Part shown: piece after piece, positions 49,801 through 57,205 of the stretch
Layout: the number at the start of each line of letters is the position of its first letter
Position numbering within the stretch: the first letter of the stretch is position 1
IMG/VR virus record: IMGVR_UViG_3300035170_000023
Coordinates: 1-61,434 of that record
Source of the DNA: a virus
DNA: 61,434 nt
Direction: 5' to 3' (one strand)
Made by a program: the position numbers and the translations under genes
Notes under the pieces: model-generated
What the model was told of the DNA's origin: nothing
Database searches by the model: none
The model's input: only the letters and a program-made list of their open reading frames with translations

Positions 49801-50281
49801 CTGGACGGCTGGGCAAAAGAGTGCGCTTAAGACGTACACAGGCGGCGCTTATCACACGTGGAACGACGCTATTCGCAAGGGTGAATTGGGAAGCTCACGT
49901 GGGTCGATCTTAAATGAGCAGGCTGCTATGCGCCCATCAACTCGGCCGATGCTTCTTCATCGTGGCACAGGCTTCGCAGAATTGAACGATCCGTCCATCA
50001 CAAACTTTGAGTCGCTGAAGCGACATGAGGGCGAGACGTACATCAACCGTGGATTCATGTCCACGTCGGTTGGTGGCCACGCAGCTTTTAGTGGGCAGTT
50101 GCTAATCGAGGTCGAGGCGCCCATCGGCACACCCATGGCGCACGTCGCAGACTTCAGCAGCTTTAAGAGTGAAAATGAGACAACGCTCGCAGCACACCTC
50201 GTGTTCCGAATCCTAAGCGTGGAGAAAAAGGGTGGCACGACTGTCATGCGAGTTCGAGTGATTGGAGCGGCACAGGGATGA
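43802..50281 (+). CDS. Giant MuF head protein with two ADP-ribosyltransferase and a kinase-like domain (2,159 aa)
   Basis: Order: leader with FHLEGKHSQKTHGHK (47-61); ADP-ribosyltransferase 1 (100-300) with VVHRG (Arg159), FLSTT (Ser203) and ESE (Glu251, Glu253); MuF head-morphogenesis domain (357-560) ending VNCRCTVVFE; helical repeat 1 (597-682); HipA/PI-kinase-like domain (about 872-1116) with VSNHDTHTGQW (Asp989) and AIDRGQAF (Asp1007); helical repeat 2; five beta modules (1286-1800); helical repeat 3 (1857-1949); ADP-ribosyltransferase 2 with LLHRG (Arg2054), FMSTS (Ser2087) and ENE (Glu2124, Glu2126). MuF proteins enter the head, so these domains could be ejected into the host, as T4 Alt is. 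Confidence 0.85.
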   Translation: MAKIQGYPQSDVDLLVGQFTKVVQGAIDRTCAAAANNLQPIIIGSVFHLEGKHSQKTHGHKTTVSVGEQQEFAHRVDRAKAGKKAYKSVASSDDFASEDQKAGIRLYQSSGEFLNGSLRRGDDPATAFNDDRGSVITHGLDSAFASPDARLKEDIVVHRGVQNITKTFGRDDNDQMSFQWYNSNRDGAGDNRGLTWDDTGFLSTTTSAEAGLSFAHLHGVDEGVVMRIHVPAGTPALSIGKKTGQPGLTGESEVLLPRGLRFRVMQNTPNVKPVDNTRFIDVEVVGFTPGEEITASLKYGGVTFTETPPDDEAWIDHGPPVLLHRWAIMEERGPDDVLPPDIVQPDEAVTAASSAGLTSADIAIVTQKWQEEVDGTLTPYIGEVYSGSATHVAIGLGTSFPDKILPGVPLVADDYTMTYMKTVTNRLVGVGDELWEDVRNELLDGVQQGQDIPQIAARIKAVSNFDRVRATRIARTEVHGAAESGSLAQMRMVGYTDNEVTKTWVATSDMRTRLDHEEADEQAVALSEKFSVGGWPIDHPGDPTAPASEVVNCRCTVVFEVQDPPPSRCAPVGSNLTAASTQATTCVTCVPETDISNIPTQAQIDIYNKRWNKHKISPAYGGAKILKTIDAVLAEMEQTAPDLAALLDREKILKIVDNYYPAKGATFSEKFHEWSQTPAGKKALATAKSEPKILAIKTPIAESSLPEITFDAKKAETFSPTAQTKYARVMDVPNGQTTVITPEWGGEQKFVGKWVAVYDPANPSVVKYGSAYDEWIDMHNPMPSVSPNAWQKVAKVQAYQYEGVPSQYTTVLENGTVETTNKVNPGDWVTKQKNGEIQIIKDENFKKQYLADNAQVSVPALPPIPAMPSPDELTFTGKTFASATKAQVWVDNQGQRWLFKTPPGGSNSYSAKTLLDLETSISRIQSKAKLTRPAIYKITLNGKAGTLQYMFDSTDAFPAGSFNPLTLSAADLQSMQQEQIFDWMVSNHDTHTGQWLRLKDGRLFAIDRGQAFKFFGKDKLDWNYVPVTPLGQDKLTYSPLWKAYVSGKDVALQNPTEGALGAYIDQLSAIPDATYRNLLEPYAKWRESEGIGSAEKFLDAAVARKNNLKSDFGDYWARAQAERAKHITLAPEAPPVVTPTSSVTNIIGQASDVTTVSATTQQNIAVKWIELGGGKKVTPAWGGSKIWKMLDQLKASSPGSDLTHMQLVKILDEEGGFVGKPKTYEGELTKWLQSPAGKKAVPNPPLSLLGEVASPAPAISPVLPVEAVIPDAATEAVTTQPITGFSDLLSDVTKYADGDVIAYAQTKSGAMLRMVKVNPKTTGFNFDVKIEVKTKAGAWVHDTLLSQSDIVPLKNEYEYVDGWHAVPPPATAKIATHIPGKMPGDPVDVAEINAAKFLFKDGDVIAVGKSSYQANYRLISHGDGSMSWQPEHPPGSGTYTTLQTYTKDMPKNALNGAKWTYGPDIIAKKAPSAISGFDSGDVVTADHIFAAAQFAPSDVNIAIAYAYDPAFVREYRVAKFGSDIQIQFRDANTTDVWKKLHFDVTQPSDIDVLGLKWRAAKMGGAGAPDEHLALFKGVPGQKVPAVGYPGKSVGDQISSAEILKSYNEHFKDLEIVAHGMSTFNTGVEYRMYWTDPTHLSMDYKENDGSGTWQFLTHIKDPQEWLKHNTNITWVATNDSVSAGSVSMKEAKKIAKTAEATITTKVGPKIVATNKVAGKVTGEVVEADDLLSNASAFDDGHVIAYGKGYGYSGKTYRLVRVDNQTIIQTQTKAGTWTQSHLVVNKYSGDFWNVKTWTVATENDVLAKPQLTAAKKFVAKATGTQTSAPVKTGKSYVPPSQPIKTTPFVLRPIDLTPWTDEEQKAIYDYYKQQSGSAHTGVEQVWGHVQNIKQHFQVTNPGGKYADLNEIHVLRILDAQGALKSNVTDTHPLEAKVVNWLKTPSGKSYINKRIDAPIAAHEVPAAMADFSASNISEDKQQYRIVTLSDARADRTQSLAKYGDWTAGQKSALKTYTGGAYHTWNDAIRKGELGSSRGSILNEQAAMRPSTRPMLLHRGTGFAELNDPSITNFESLKRHEGETYINRGFMSTSVGGHAAFSGQLLIEVEAPIGTPMAHVADFSSFKSENETTLAAHLVFRILSVEKKGGTTVMRVRVIGAAQG
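45592..49650 (+). repeat. Internal protein repeats of the giant MuF protein
   Basis: Two kinds of degenerate coding repeats. Three copies of a 90-residue helical module end in W-x2-(T/S)P(A/S)GK (ends near residues 682, 1239 and 1945). Five beta modules of about 100 residues between 1286 and 1800 share a DGxVIAxG...YR core (DGDVIAYAQ, DGDVIAVGK, DVNIAIAYA, DLEIVAHGM, DGHVIAYGK). The DNA copies have diverged, so unequal exchange is old. Confidence 0.75.
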
Positions 50282-51732
50282 CGCAGCCAGCGACTGACAC
50301 GGGCGCCGCGTGGACACTTGAGCCAGGCGCAATCGTATTCGTCGAGGATCCATACGCGACGGGTTTCACTGACGATGAGATTAACGTCATACTTAATGGT
50401 GGCACGCCACCAGCGATCACAGTTCGTGCGTATGATTCGCAGGGTCTCGTCGCGGCTGCTGACGTGCAGACGGGTGCAATGATCGCATTCGTACCGCGAC
50501 TCGAAGACGCGCAGAGACTTGCGCTCGATGGTGGTGAACCACTCGATCAGCTTCACTGCACATCCATTTACCTGGGTGATGCAGCAGACTTTGACGATGG
50601 TGAGCGCGCCGATGTGATCGGCATCATCACAGAGATCGCACCGAACATTCCACCCATCCTCGCGAATGTGTTTGGCTTTGCGATCCTCAATCCGGGTGGC
50701 GATGAACCGTGTCTCGTCGCGAATGTGGGGGGCACAGACCTTGATGAGGCTCAGGAGATCATTGAGGGTCTGGCTGACGAGGGTCAGTTCTCATCGCCGG
50801 AGCAACACGAGCCGTGGCTCGCGCACATCACGCTCATCTATGAATCCGATCCGCGTACGTCACTAACGGACAGTGTGCTTTCACTCGCTGGGCCGATCAT
50901 CTTCGATCGGATTCGCGTCGCCTTTGGGGGCGTGATCACCGATATTCCGCTGGGCGACGGTGCGCTACTCGCTGACACGTTCCACCTCGTGGGTAAGCAC
51001 AATCAGCAGTCACATGCGCACGGTCGAGGACAACTTGAGCAAGTGTCACCTAAGAAGATGAAGAAACGCCAAGGTGAGTATGAACACCAGGTGGGTCACG
51101 CGAAGACAGGCGATGCTGCATCTGCAGATGTCGGACCCAGTGACGCAGCTACGACCGCCGCGCTTGACAATTACGCGGGTAGCGTCGGTTACTACGATGT
51201 GAATCAGGGTCTGCGCGATGCACACGGTAACTTGGGTGAGGTTGTGCAACCGGCACCACTGGGTATCTCAGGGAACGAATCGCCATTCCACTCGAACGAA
51301 GAACTTCGCGGCCAGATCAGTGCGATGGACGCGGGCATGGACGCGCACCACACTACGCACGATATTGTGACCACGCGTGTGATCAGCAATCCGGATCGCG
51401 CACTGGGTTCACATTACACCGATGGTGATCTCGCTGGTCTGACATGGCACGAGCACGGATTCGTTTCCACGCACACTGGCGGTGACTGGCACAGTGAGGA
51501 CCAGATCATTCGTCTTCACGGTGGCGCTGACAATATGTACAGCAATAAGTACCAGAAAACCGTGACGATGCGGATCCTCGTGCCGAAGGGATCGCACGCG
51601 CTTCGCGGTCGAAGTGAGGAAAAAGAGATCATCCTCGATCGCGGGCAGACGTTCCGTGTCGTGAAGGATCATGGTCTCGATCCTAAGTTTTACAACACAC
51701 GTCGAATCGACGTGGAGGTGGTGCAGTCGTGA
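50278..51732 (+). CDS. 2H phosphoesterase fused to ADP-ribosyltransferase (484 aa)
   Basis: The N-terminal half has the two HxT motifs of 2H phosphoesterases: QLHCTSIYLG (His93, Thr95) and LAHITLIYE (His183, Thr185), about 90 residues apart as in that fold. Members open 2',3'- or 3',5'-cyclic nucleotides. A GKHNQQSHAHGR linker (near 239-250) follows, then an ADP-ribosyltransferase: TTRVIS (Arg367), FVSTH (Ser397) and EKE (Glu448, Glu450). The ATG overlaps the MuF gene by four bases. I infer a head-associated, possibly injected, anti-defence enzyme; no substrate is known. Confidence 0.78.
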   Translation: MTQPATDTGAAWTLEPGAIVFVEDPYATGFTDDEINVILNGGTPPAITVRAYDSQGLVAAADVQTGAMIAFVPRLEDAQRLALDGGEPLDQLHCTSIYLGDAADFDDGERADVIGIITEIAPNIPPILANVFGFAILNPGGDEPCLVANVGGTDLDEAQEIIEGLADEGQFSSPEQHEPWLAHITLIYESDPRTSLTDSVLSLAGPIIFDRIRVAFGGVITDIPLGDGALLADTFHLVGKHNQQSHAHGRGQLEQVSPKKMKKRQGEYEHQVGHAKTGDAASADVGPSDAATTAALDNYAGSVGYYDVNQGLRDAHGNLGEVVQPAPLGISGNESPFHSNEELRGQISAMDAGMDAHHTTHDIVTTRVISNPDRALGSHYTDGDLAGLTWHEHGFVSTHTGGDWHSEDQIIRLHGGADNMYSNKYQKTVTMRILVPKGSHALRGRSEEKEIILDRGQTFRVVKDHGLDPKFYNTRRIDVEVVQS

Positions 51733-51953
51733 AGTGGCCGAACAAACCAACGCAGCGAGACTTCTTTACTCATCGCATGGATATGTTCGATCCGGTGGTT
51801 ACAGGCGTGGGTATTGCGGATGCGGGTTACGCCGACGCTCAGCCAGACATGAGTGAGTCAACCGATGAAGAAGTCGTCACTGCTGCGACAGGCTACAATG
51901 ACATTGGGCCGGACGCAACGGTGGATGAGGTGTCCTTTGACGCCGCCACGTAA
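51729..51953 (+). CDS. Small head-region protein (74 aa)
   Basis: Not recognised. It starts with GTG in a GTGA overlap. The first 30 residues (KWPNKPTQRDFFTHRMDMFD) are basic/aromatic, and the rest is acidic and Ala/Thr-rich (STDEEVVTAATGYNDIGPDA), probably disordered. Its place between the MuF-like proteins and the protease suggests a small head or scaffold component. Confidence 0.6.
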   Translation: MKWPNKPTQRDFFTHRMDMFDPVVTGVGIADAGYADAQPDMSESTDEEVVTAATGYNDIGPDATVDEVSFDAAT

Positions 51954-51967
51954 GTGAGGGAGATCAC

Positions 51968-53629
51968 GTGACGCAGGTTGTTGATCTCGCGGTGACGTCT
52001 CCGGCACCGACCGGCGGTTCATACGCAGATCTGTCGACGATGACGGGCACACCCTGGGAGGGCGTGCTCGCACTTGAGGGCGTAGAGACCGGTGACGGTC
52101 GAGAGTTCTCGGACAACGCGCTTACGTGGGATGAGGGCGACCTCATTCCGTTGCGCTGGAACAAGGTGGACAGCCACGGCGGGATCCCACAGACGCAGGC
52201 CGTCACTGTGGGCCGCATCAACCAGATTTACCGCGATCCAGCGAAGCCCAACTACATCATGGGTCGCGGCGTCTTCGATGATCAGGGTGTCGAAGGCGCG
52301 GAGGCTCTTCGACTCGTGCGCGATGGCTTCCTCAGCGGTGTATCCATCGACTCGGACAACATTAAGGATGCGGACGTCGAACTCGTTTTCCCTGAATCGA
52401 ACGGCTCAGAGGATGATGAAGACTCTGGTCTCTTCGATCTCTTCCAAGAGCCGGACAAGGTCATCTTTCATGCCGGCCGGATTCGCGGCGCGACGTTGTG
52501 TGACATTCCCGCGTTCACTGAGGCGAAGATCTGGCTCTCTGATCCCACGATGACCGCGGTGGCTGCGACGAACGTCGGCGAGCATTTCCAAATGCTCAGT
52601 GATCGGCAGTGGAGCGGACCGACGAACGAGGCACGTCTTCGTAAGAACATGTCCGTTGCGGTCGCGCGAGGAGCATTCGCATACGTCACACCATCAGTTT
52701 CACCGACGGCAATGACGGCGCGTTTCCTACACCACGAGATCACGGAAGATGGCGAGGTCAATCACGCGAACCTGACGGCCTGTGCCGCTGGGATTCGCGC
52801 GATCAACTCTGGTCGCGCAGAGACACTGGCCGAGGCTGAACGTCGCGCGGCGTATGAACACCTCGCCACGCACATGCGCGTCGGCGGAATGATTCCGGCC
52901 GCGTACGTCAGTAGCGAGACCATCATCGCATCAAGCTTCGATAACTTGGTGCGTCCGCCGGCCGAGTGGTTTGACAATCCTAAGCTTCAGGCCATCACAC
53001 CACTCACCATCACCGAGGACGGTCGTGTTTTCGGACACGGTGCGATCTGGGGCACGTGTCACACCGCGTTTCCGGGTGCGTGTACGACACCGCCCATTGA
53101 AGGTGATCACGTGTACTACCGACTGGGCGAGGTGGTGACAGCCAGTGGGTCACGCGTGGCGGTCGGTAGCATCACGCTTGGCACAGGACACGCGTCTGTG
53201 CGCGGCATCTCAGCATCACAAGCCGCTGAGCACTACGATCACACGGGTACCGTCGTCGCGGTGGTCGCCAGCGGAGAGGACGACCACGGAATTTGGGTCG
53301 CTGGTGCGGTTCGACCCGGAACACCGGAGGCGCGTGTACAAGAGCTTCGAGCGGCCTCACTGTCCGGTGACTGGCGACGCATCGGAGGTCAGCTTCGCCT
53401 CGTCGCGTTCCTCGCGGTCAATCGTCCGGGATTCCCTGTCCCACGGACTTCAGCGTTCGTACGGCATGACGCGCAAGTGAGTCTTGTCGCGGCTGGTGTT
53501 GTGACACAGTCCATGCGACGCGCTGTGACAACTGACGGACAGCGCGCTGCGATGCTTCGCATCGCGAAGAGCATCGGTCGCGATCCTGGTTCGCGACTGC
53601 TGGAACTCAAGAAGAGGATGGGCCGGTAA
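51968..53629 (+). CDS. Capsid maturation protease, with C-terminal extension (553 aa)
   Basis: The N-terminal 230 residues (WEGVLALEGVETGDGREFS, PLRWNKVDSHGGIPQTQ, VGRINQIYRD, LRLVRDGFLSGVSIDS) match actinophage prohead proteases, with the SGVSID strand likely carrying the serine and SHGG the His. The C-terminal half repeats a protease- or scaffold-like series (ITPLTITEDGRVFGHGAIW...CHTAFPG) common in capsid-maturation fusions. GTG 51968 follows GTGAGGGAGATCAC. It would cleave scaffold and capsid precursors. Confidence 0.75.
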   Translation: MTQVVDLAVTSPAPTGGSYADLSTMTGTPWEGVLALEGVETGDGREFSDNALTWDEGDLIPLRWNKVDSHGGIPQTQAVTVGRINQIYRDPAKPNYIMGRGVFDDQGVEGAEALRLVRDGFLSGVSIDSDNIKDADVELVFPESNGSEDDEDSGLFDLFQEPDKVIFHAGRIRGATLCDIPAFTEAKIWLSDPTMTAVAATNVGEHFQMLSDRQWSGPTNEARLRKNMSVAVARGAFAYVTPSVSPTAMTARFLHHEITEDGEVNHANLTACAAGIRAINSGRAETLAEAERRAAYEHLATHMRVGGMIPAAYVSSETIIASSFDNLVRPPAEWFDNPKLQAITPLTITEDGRVFGHGAIWGTCHTAFPGACTTPPIEGDHVYYRLGEVVTASGSRVAVGSITLGTGHASVRGISASQAAEHYDHTGTVVAVVASGEDDHGIWVAGAVRPGTPEARVQELRAASLSGDWRRIGGQLRLVAFLAVNRPGFPVPRTSAFVRHDAQVSLVAAGVVTQSMRRAVTTDGQRAAMLRIAKSIGRDPGSRLLELKKRMGR

Positions 53630-53784
53630 TGGCTTGCGGATGTAGTGACAAGCAGATCACCGTGCAGACGGTGGAGGATGCGCAGGCCGCGGCTGACGCG
53701 CGTCGGCAGGCACAGAGTGATCTGATTCGCCGGGAGAAGTCATCGCAGAATAACGCGCAGGCTAACGCCGGAGCGATGCAGTAG
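53629..53784 (+). CDS. Small head-region protein (51 aa)
   Basis: The frame begins MACGCSDKQITVQTVEDAQA and continues in a polar helical Gln/Ala-rich tail. The ATG overlaps the protease stop (TAATG). The Cys-Gly-Cys start resembles a small metal-binding or lipid-free signal, but there is no signal peptide. Similar tiny genes sit just before the capsid gene in other actinophages. Function unknown. Confidence 0.6.
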   Translation: MACGCSDKQITVQTVEDAQAAADARRQAQSDLIRREKSSQNNAQANAGAMQ

Positions 53785-53862
53785 TTCTCGTCGCAGCAGT
53801 GTGTTGTACTATCAACCTGGGCCGGTCAGAATTTGGAAGTCCTTCAACGCAAGTGAGGAAAC

Positions 53863-55554
53863 ATGCCTAAGGACAAGGCCGGCGTGCAGCTTCCCGCTGA
53901 TCTCGCTTCGCTGAGCGATGACCAGCTGGCCCAGCTACTCTCGGACATCGATGCTGAGTTCGACACGCAGATCGATCTCGGTGAAGGCGACCCGGATCAG
54001 CGTCTGGCGCGAGCCACTGAGCTGGCCGACATGCACGACACCGTGATCGAGCAGCAGAGTCACCGCGCCGAGGTTGCACTCGAGCGCGAGCAGACGGCGC
54101 AGGCACTTCGCGACCGCGTTCGCCCGCAAGTGGCAGAGCCGGTCGTCGAGGAACCCGTCGCGGAACCGGCACCCGTTCTCGCATCAGCGAGTGTGGGCGC
54201 ACGTCCGGGTGAGTTGGCCGATCGACTGATGTCGGGTCAGCCACTGCCGACGCCGACGCGGAAGTTGAACCCGACGCTCGCCGACATTCAGCGCAACGCG
54301 CCGAGTGTGAACAACCCGCCGCGTCGTCGCGAGTCAGTGCTCATCGCGTCGTCTGACATCCCAGGCTTCGGAATGGGTACGCAGCTTTCGGACATGGACG
54401 CGCTCGTCGCGGCCATGACCGCTCGCGCTCGCGGTATGGCGACGACGAACCTCGGCAAGAACGCGCCGTGGATTCCGGTCGCTTCGCTTCGGCAGGAGCA
54501 CAAGTACACGCTCGACATGAACGCGACGCCAGCGCAGATCGACGAAGTGCTGCAGGCCGCGGCCAACCCCGAGGCGCTAGTCGCTGCGGGTGGCTGGTGT
54601 TCACCGTCGCAGATCTCGTACGACTTCTTCAACATCGTCTGTGAGGACGGAATCCTCGATCTGCCATCGGTCGGAATCAACCGTGGCGGCCTGCGCTGGC
54701 CGACGTCCGCGTCATACGCAGACATCACGGGCAACTTCTGGTCGTGGAACGAAACGCAAGACATCGCGGCTGTCACGGGCACCGGTCAGTCTGGGACGAA
54801 GACGTGCATCCGCGTTCCCTGCCCAGCGTACAACGAGCAGCGTCTCCACTGCGACGGATTCTGCATGACCGTCGGCAACCTCATGGAAGACGCGTTCCCT
54901 GAGCTGATCGCGAACCACACACGGCTGATGATGGCCGGCCAAGCACACCGTCTCAATCAGCTGCGGATCACAGAGCTGCTCAACAACTCGACAGCAATCA
55001 CCGGCTACAGCGTCGCGGGTTCCGGCCTGGTCGCTCCGGTGCTCGGCAACATCGAGATGTGCGCGATCGACTACCGTGAGAAGTTCGCGATGTGCGTCGA
55101 CGCGGTGCTCGAGGTTGTCCTGCCGCGGTGGCTGCGCGGAGCGATGCGGTCCGATCTGCGTAAGCGGACCAACGGCGAGCTGGACTTCATGCAGGTCACG
55201 GACGCTCAGCTGATGAGCTGGTTCGACCTGATCAACGTGCGCGTCCAGTGGGTCGGTGACTGGCAGGTGCGCGGCGCTGGTCAGCCGGGTAACGCCACAC
55301 CGATCACTGCGTGGCCGACCACGGTGCAGTTCCTCATGTTCGCCGCTGGCACGTTCGTTCTCGGTCGCGGTCTCCAGCTTAACCTGGGCATCATCCGCGA
55401 CTCTGTTCTCAACGCGACGAACGACCACACCGCGGAGTGGATGGAGGAGTGCTGGCTGGTCGCGAAGATTGGTCACGAGTCCCGACTCGGCACCATCGCG
55501 ATCTGTCCTGACGGCACGACTGGCGCGGCTGACCTGACGGCCTGCGCGCCGTAA
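53863..55554 (+). CDS. Major capsid protein, HK97-fold type (563 aa)
   Basis: Residues 1-140 are a helical, charged delta/scaffold-like region (LADMHDTVIEQQSHRAEVAL) rich in Glu/Gln that the prohead protease would remove. The C-terminal 400 residues (APWIPVASLRQEHKYTLDMN, IVCEDGILDLPSVGINRGGL, ELLNNSTAITGYSVAGSGL, WTAEWMEECWLVAKIGHESR-like end) fit the capsid protein of this phage type. It follows the protease, the normal order. ATG 53863 follows AAGTGAGGAAAC. The mature start is not readable. Confidence 0.8.
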   Translation: MPKDKAGVQLPADLASLSDDQLAQLLSDIDAEFDTQIDLGEGDPDQRLARATELADMHDTVIEQQSHRAEVALEREQTAQALRDRVRPQVAEPVVEEPVAEPAPVLASASVGARPGELADRLMSGQPLPTPTRKLNPTLADIQRNAPSVNNPPRRRESVLIASSDIPGFGMGTQLSDMDALVAAMTARARGMATTNLGKNAPWIPVASLRQEHKYTLDMNATPAQIDEVLQAAANPEALVAAGGWCSPSQISYDFFNIVCEDGILDLPSVGINRGGLRWPTSASYADITGNFWSWNETQDIAAVTGTGQSGTKTCIRVPCPAYNEQRLHCDGFCMTVGNLMEDAFPELIANHTRLMMAGQAHRLNQLRITELLNNSTAITGYSVAGSGLVAPVLGNIEMCAIDYREKFAMCVDAVLEVVLPRWLRGAMRSDLRKRTNGELDFMQVTDAQLMSWFDLINVRVQWVGDWQVRGAGQPGNATPITAWPTTVQFLMFAAGTFVLGRGLQLNLGIIRDSVLNATNDHTAEWMEECWLVAKIGHESRLGTIAICPDGTTGAADLTACAP

Positions 55555-55604
55555 TCCCATCACGCAGTTGATGACGCAACTCGTCGGATGGAGGTGAGGT
55601 TGAC

Positions 55605-56507
55605 ATGGAAGTCTACGTACCGATCTCACCTCCTGACGACTTCCAAGCTGCGCGGTATAGCCTCTTCAACTCGGTCAACTGGCTCACGGGCGTGGATGCC
55701 CATTGGCTGGGCGGCGTGCAGTACGATTCCGACTGCACTAAGGTTAGCATCACGTCGTCGCCATGTGTCAGCGGTTCGCCCGACTCGACCGTTCTGACGA
55801 AGAGCTCAACGTTCTCCCACGTCGTGCGCGGATCGCGGCCATTCACCATTTACAGCGAGGTGGACTGCTCCGCGCCGGGCGGCGGCTGGGAGAACGAGCA
55901 AGACCGCGCACTCATGGCGCTCACGCACTCAGGGCCAACTCAGCTCGAGGCTACGTTCTGGACCGGGTCGTCTGGTAAGGGCGCGCCTGTGTTCCCGAAC
56001 CTTACGACATCCGGGATCATTCGTGACAACACGAATGAGATCGTGCTACAGCCGTCATCGACCATCATCAGTGGTGTGCCACTGGATGTCGTTGAGGGTC
56101 TGGGTCGGCTCGAGGCCGCGGTGGCTGCGTGTTATGATGGCCTCGCCTTCATTCACGTCCCGGTGCAGTTGATCGAGTCGCTGGCCGCGCAACACCTGTG
56201 TGAGGAACGAAACGGTAAACTCTACACGTACGCGGGAAATCAGCTGATCGTCGGCCAGGGGTATCCGGGCACAGGCCCGGATGGAAGTGTGCCGGCATCG
56301 GGTCTGTGGATTCGTGCGACGAGTCCCGTCTTCGGGATCAAGGACACAGTACGTACATTCACCGAGGTTCAGAGCTTTGACCGTAACGTGAACACGATCA
56401 AGATGATTGCCGAGCAAACGTACCTTCTTGGATGGCGCTGCTGTCTCGCTGGTGTGTTGGTCACAACCGGTGGCGAGATCTCCGGCACCGTGAACGCCGC
56501 GACGTAA
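55605..56507 (+). CDS. Hypothetical head protein, possible decoration/cement (300 aa)
   Basis: A soluble beta-rich protein beginning MEVYVPISPPDDFQAARYSL. The Shine-Dalgarno GGATGGAGGTGAGGTTGAC is strong. It has several cysteines (CTKVSITSSPC, CSAPGGG, WRCCLAG) and ends GEISGTVNAAT. Position directly after the capsid gene makes a decoration or cement protein, or a structural protein of the connector, the best guess; the family is not recognised. Confidence 0.5.
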   Translation: MEVYVPISPPDDFQAARYSLFNSVNWLTGVDAHWLGGVQYDSDCTKVSITSSPCVSGSPDSTVLTKSSTFSHVVRGSRPFTIYSEVDCSAPGGGWENEQDRALMALTHSGPTQLEATFWTGSSGKGAPVFPNLTTSGIIRDNTNEIVLQPSSTIISGVPLDVVEGLGRLEAAVAACYDGLAFIHVPVQLIESLAAQHLCEERNGKLYTYAGNQLIVGQGYPGTGPDGSVPASGLWIRATSPVFGIKDTVRTFTEVQSFDRNVNTIKMIAEQTYLLGWRCCLAGVLVTTGGEISGTVNAAT

Positions 56508-56517
56508 GGAATGACCA

Positions 56518-57192
56518 ATGGCTGATCGTTTTGCTGTTCCTATCAAGGGACGGGTCGCGCGGTTCATTCAGCTGGACACGTGCGGCAACCCCATCACCGG
56601 TGCGAGTGGTCTTCAGGTCATCACCAAGGGCTTTATCTCCGTGCAGATCGATCCACAGTACGAGGACGGTACCCAGCAGCGACAGAAGCTCGCCGACGGC
56701 ACGCTCTGTGTGAGCGACGACGATGATGACAACATGACGCTGGTGCAGTTGACCGTGAACCTCTGCGGAATGTGTCCGTCGATCGCGCAGATCATTTCGG
56801 GTGCACGACTGCTCGGCGCGGGTGCGCCTGTCACGGGCAGTGGCGCGGCGTACAGTGAGGGTCCGATCACATCACGCTGGGCTCTCGAGCTCTGGCAGAA
56901 CGTCACCGGCCGTGGCGCATGCGATCCGGTCACGGGTCTTCCGGTGTACGTGTACTGGGCATTCCCGAACGTGGGCCACGTGAAGATCGGTCAGTCCACC
57001 GTGGAGAACGCAGCACTCACGATGCAGTTCACCGCGAAGACTGACGCCGTCGGTCCGCAGTGGGGAGATGGGCCCGGTTCATTGGGTCCGTGGGCACCAA
57101 CGTTCGTCACCGGCGAGCACTACTTGTGGAACATCACCGATGTCGCGCCGCCGGTGATTCCGGCGAATTGCGGCGCGGTGCCGATCACGTAA
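56518..57192 (+). CDS. Putative major tail tube protein (224 aa)
   Basis: It starts MADRFAVPIKGRVARFIQLD and has a beta-sandwich pattern with GFISVQIDPQYEDGTQQRQK and WALELWQNVTGRGACD, then GHVKIGQSTVENAALTMQF and a long PxxPANCG tail. The no-motif, beta-rich composition and the absence of another tail-tube candidate before the tape measure suggest the tail tube, though it precedes the connector genes. A decoration protein is the alternative. Confidence 0.5.
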   Translation: MADRFAVPIKGRVARFIQLDTCGNPITGASGLQVITKGFISVQIDPQYEDGTQQRQKLADGTLCVSDDDDDNMTLVQLTVNLCGMCPSIAQIISGARLLGAGAPVTGSGAAYSEGPITSRWALELWQNVTGRGACDPVTGLPVYVYWAFPNVGHVKIGQSTVENAALTMQFTAKTDAVGPQWGDGPGSLGPWAPTFVTGEHYLWNITDVAPPVIPANCGAVPIT

Positions 57193-57205
57193 GCGAGGTT
57201 CGCGT

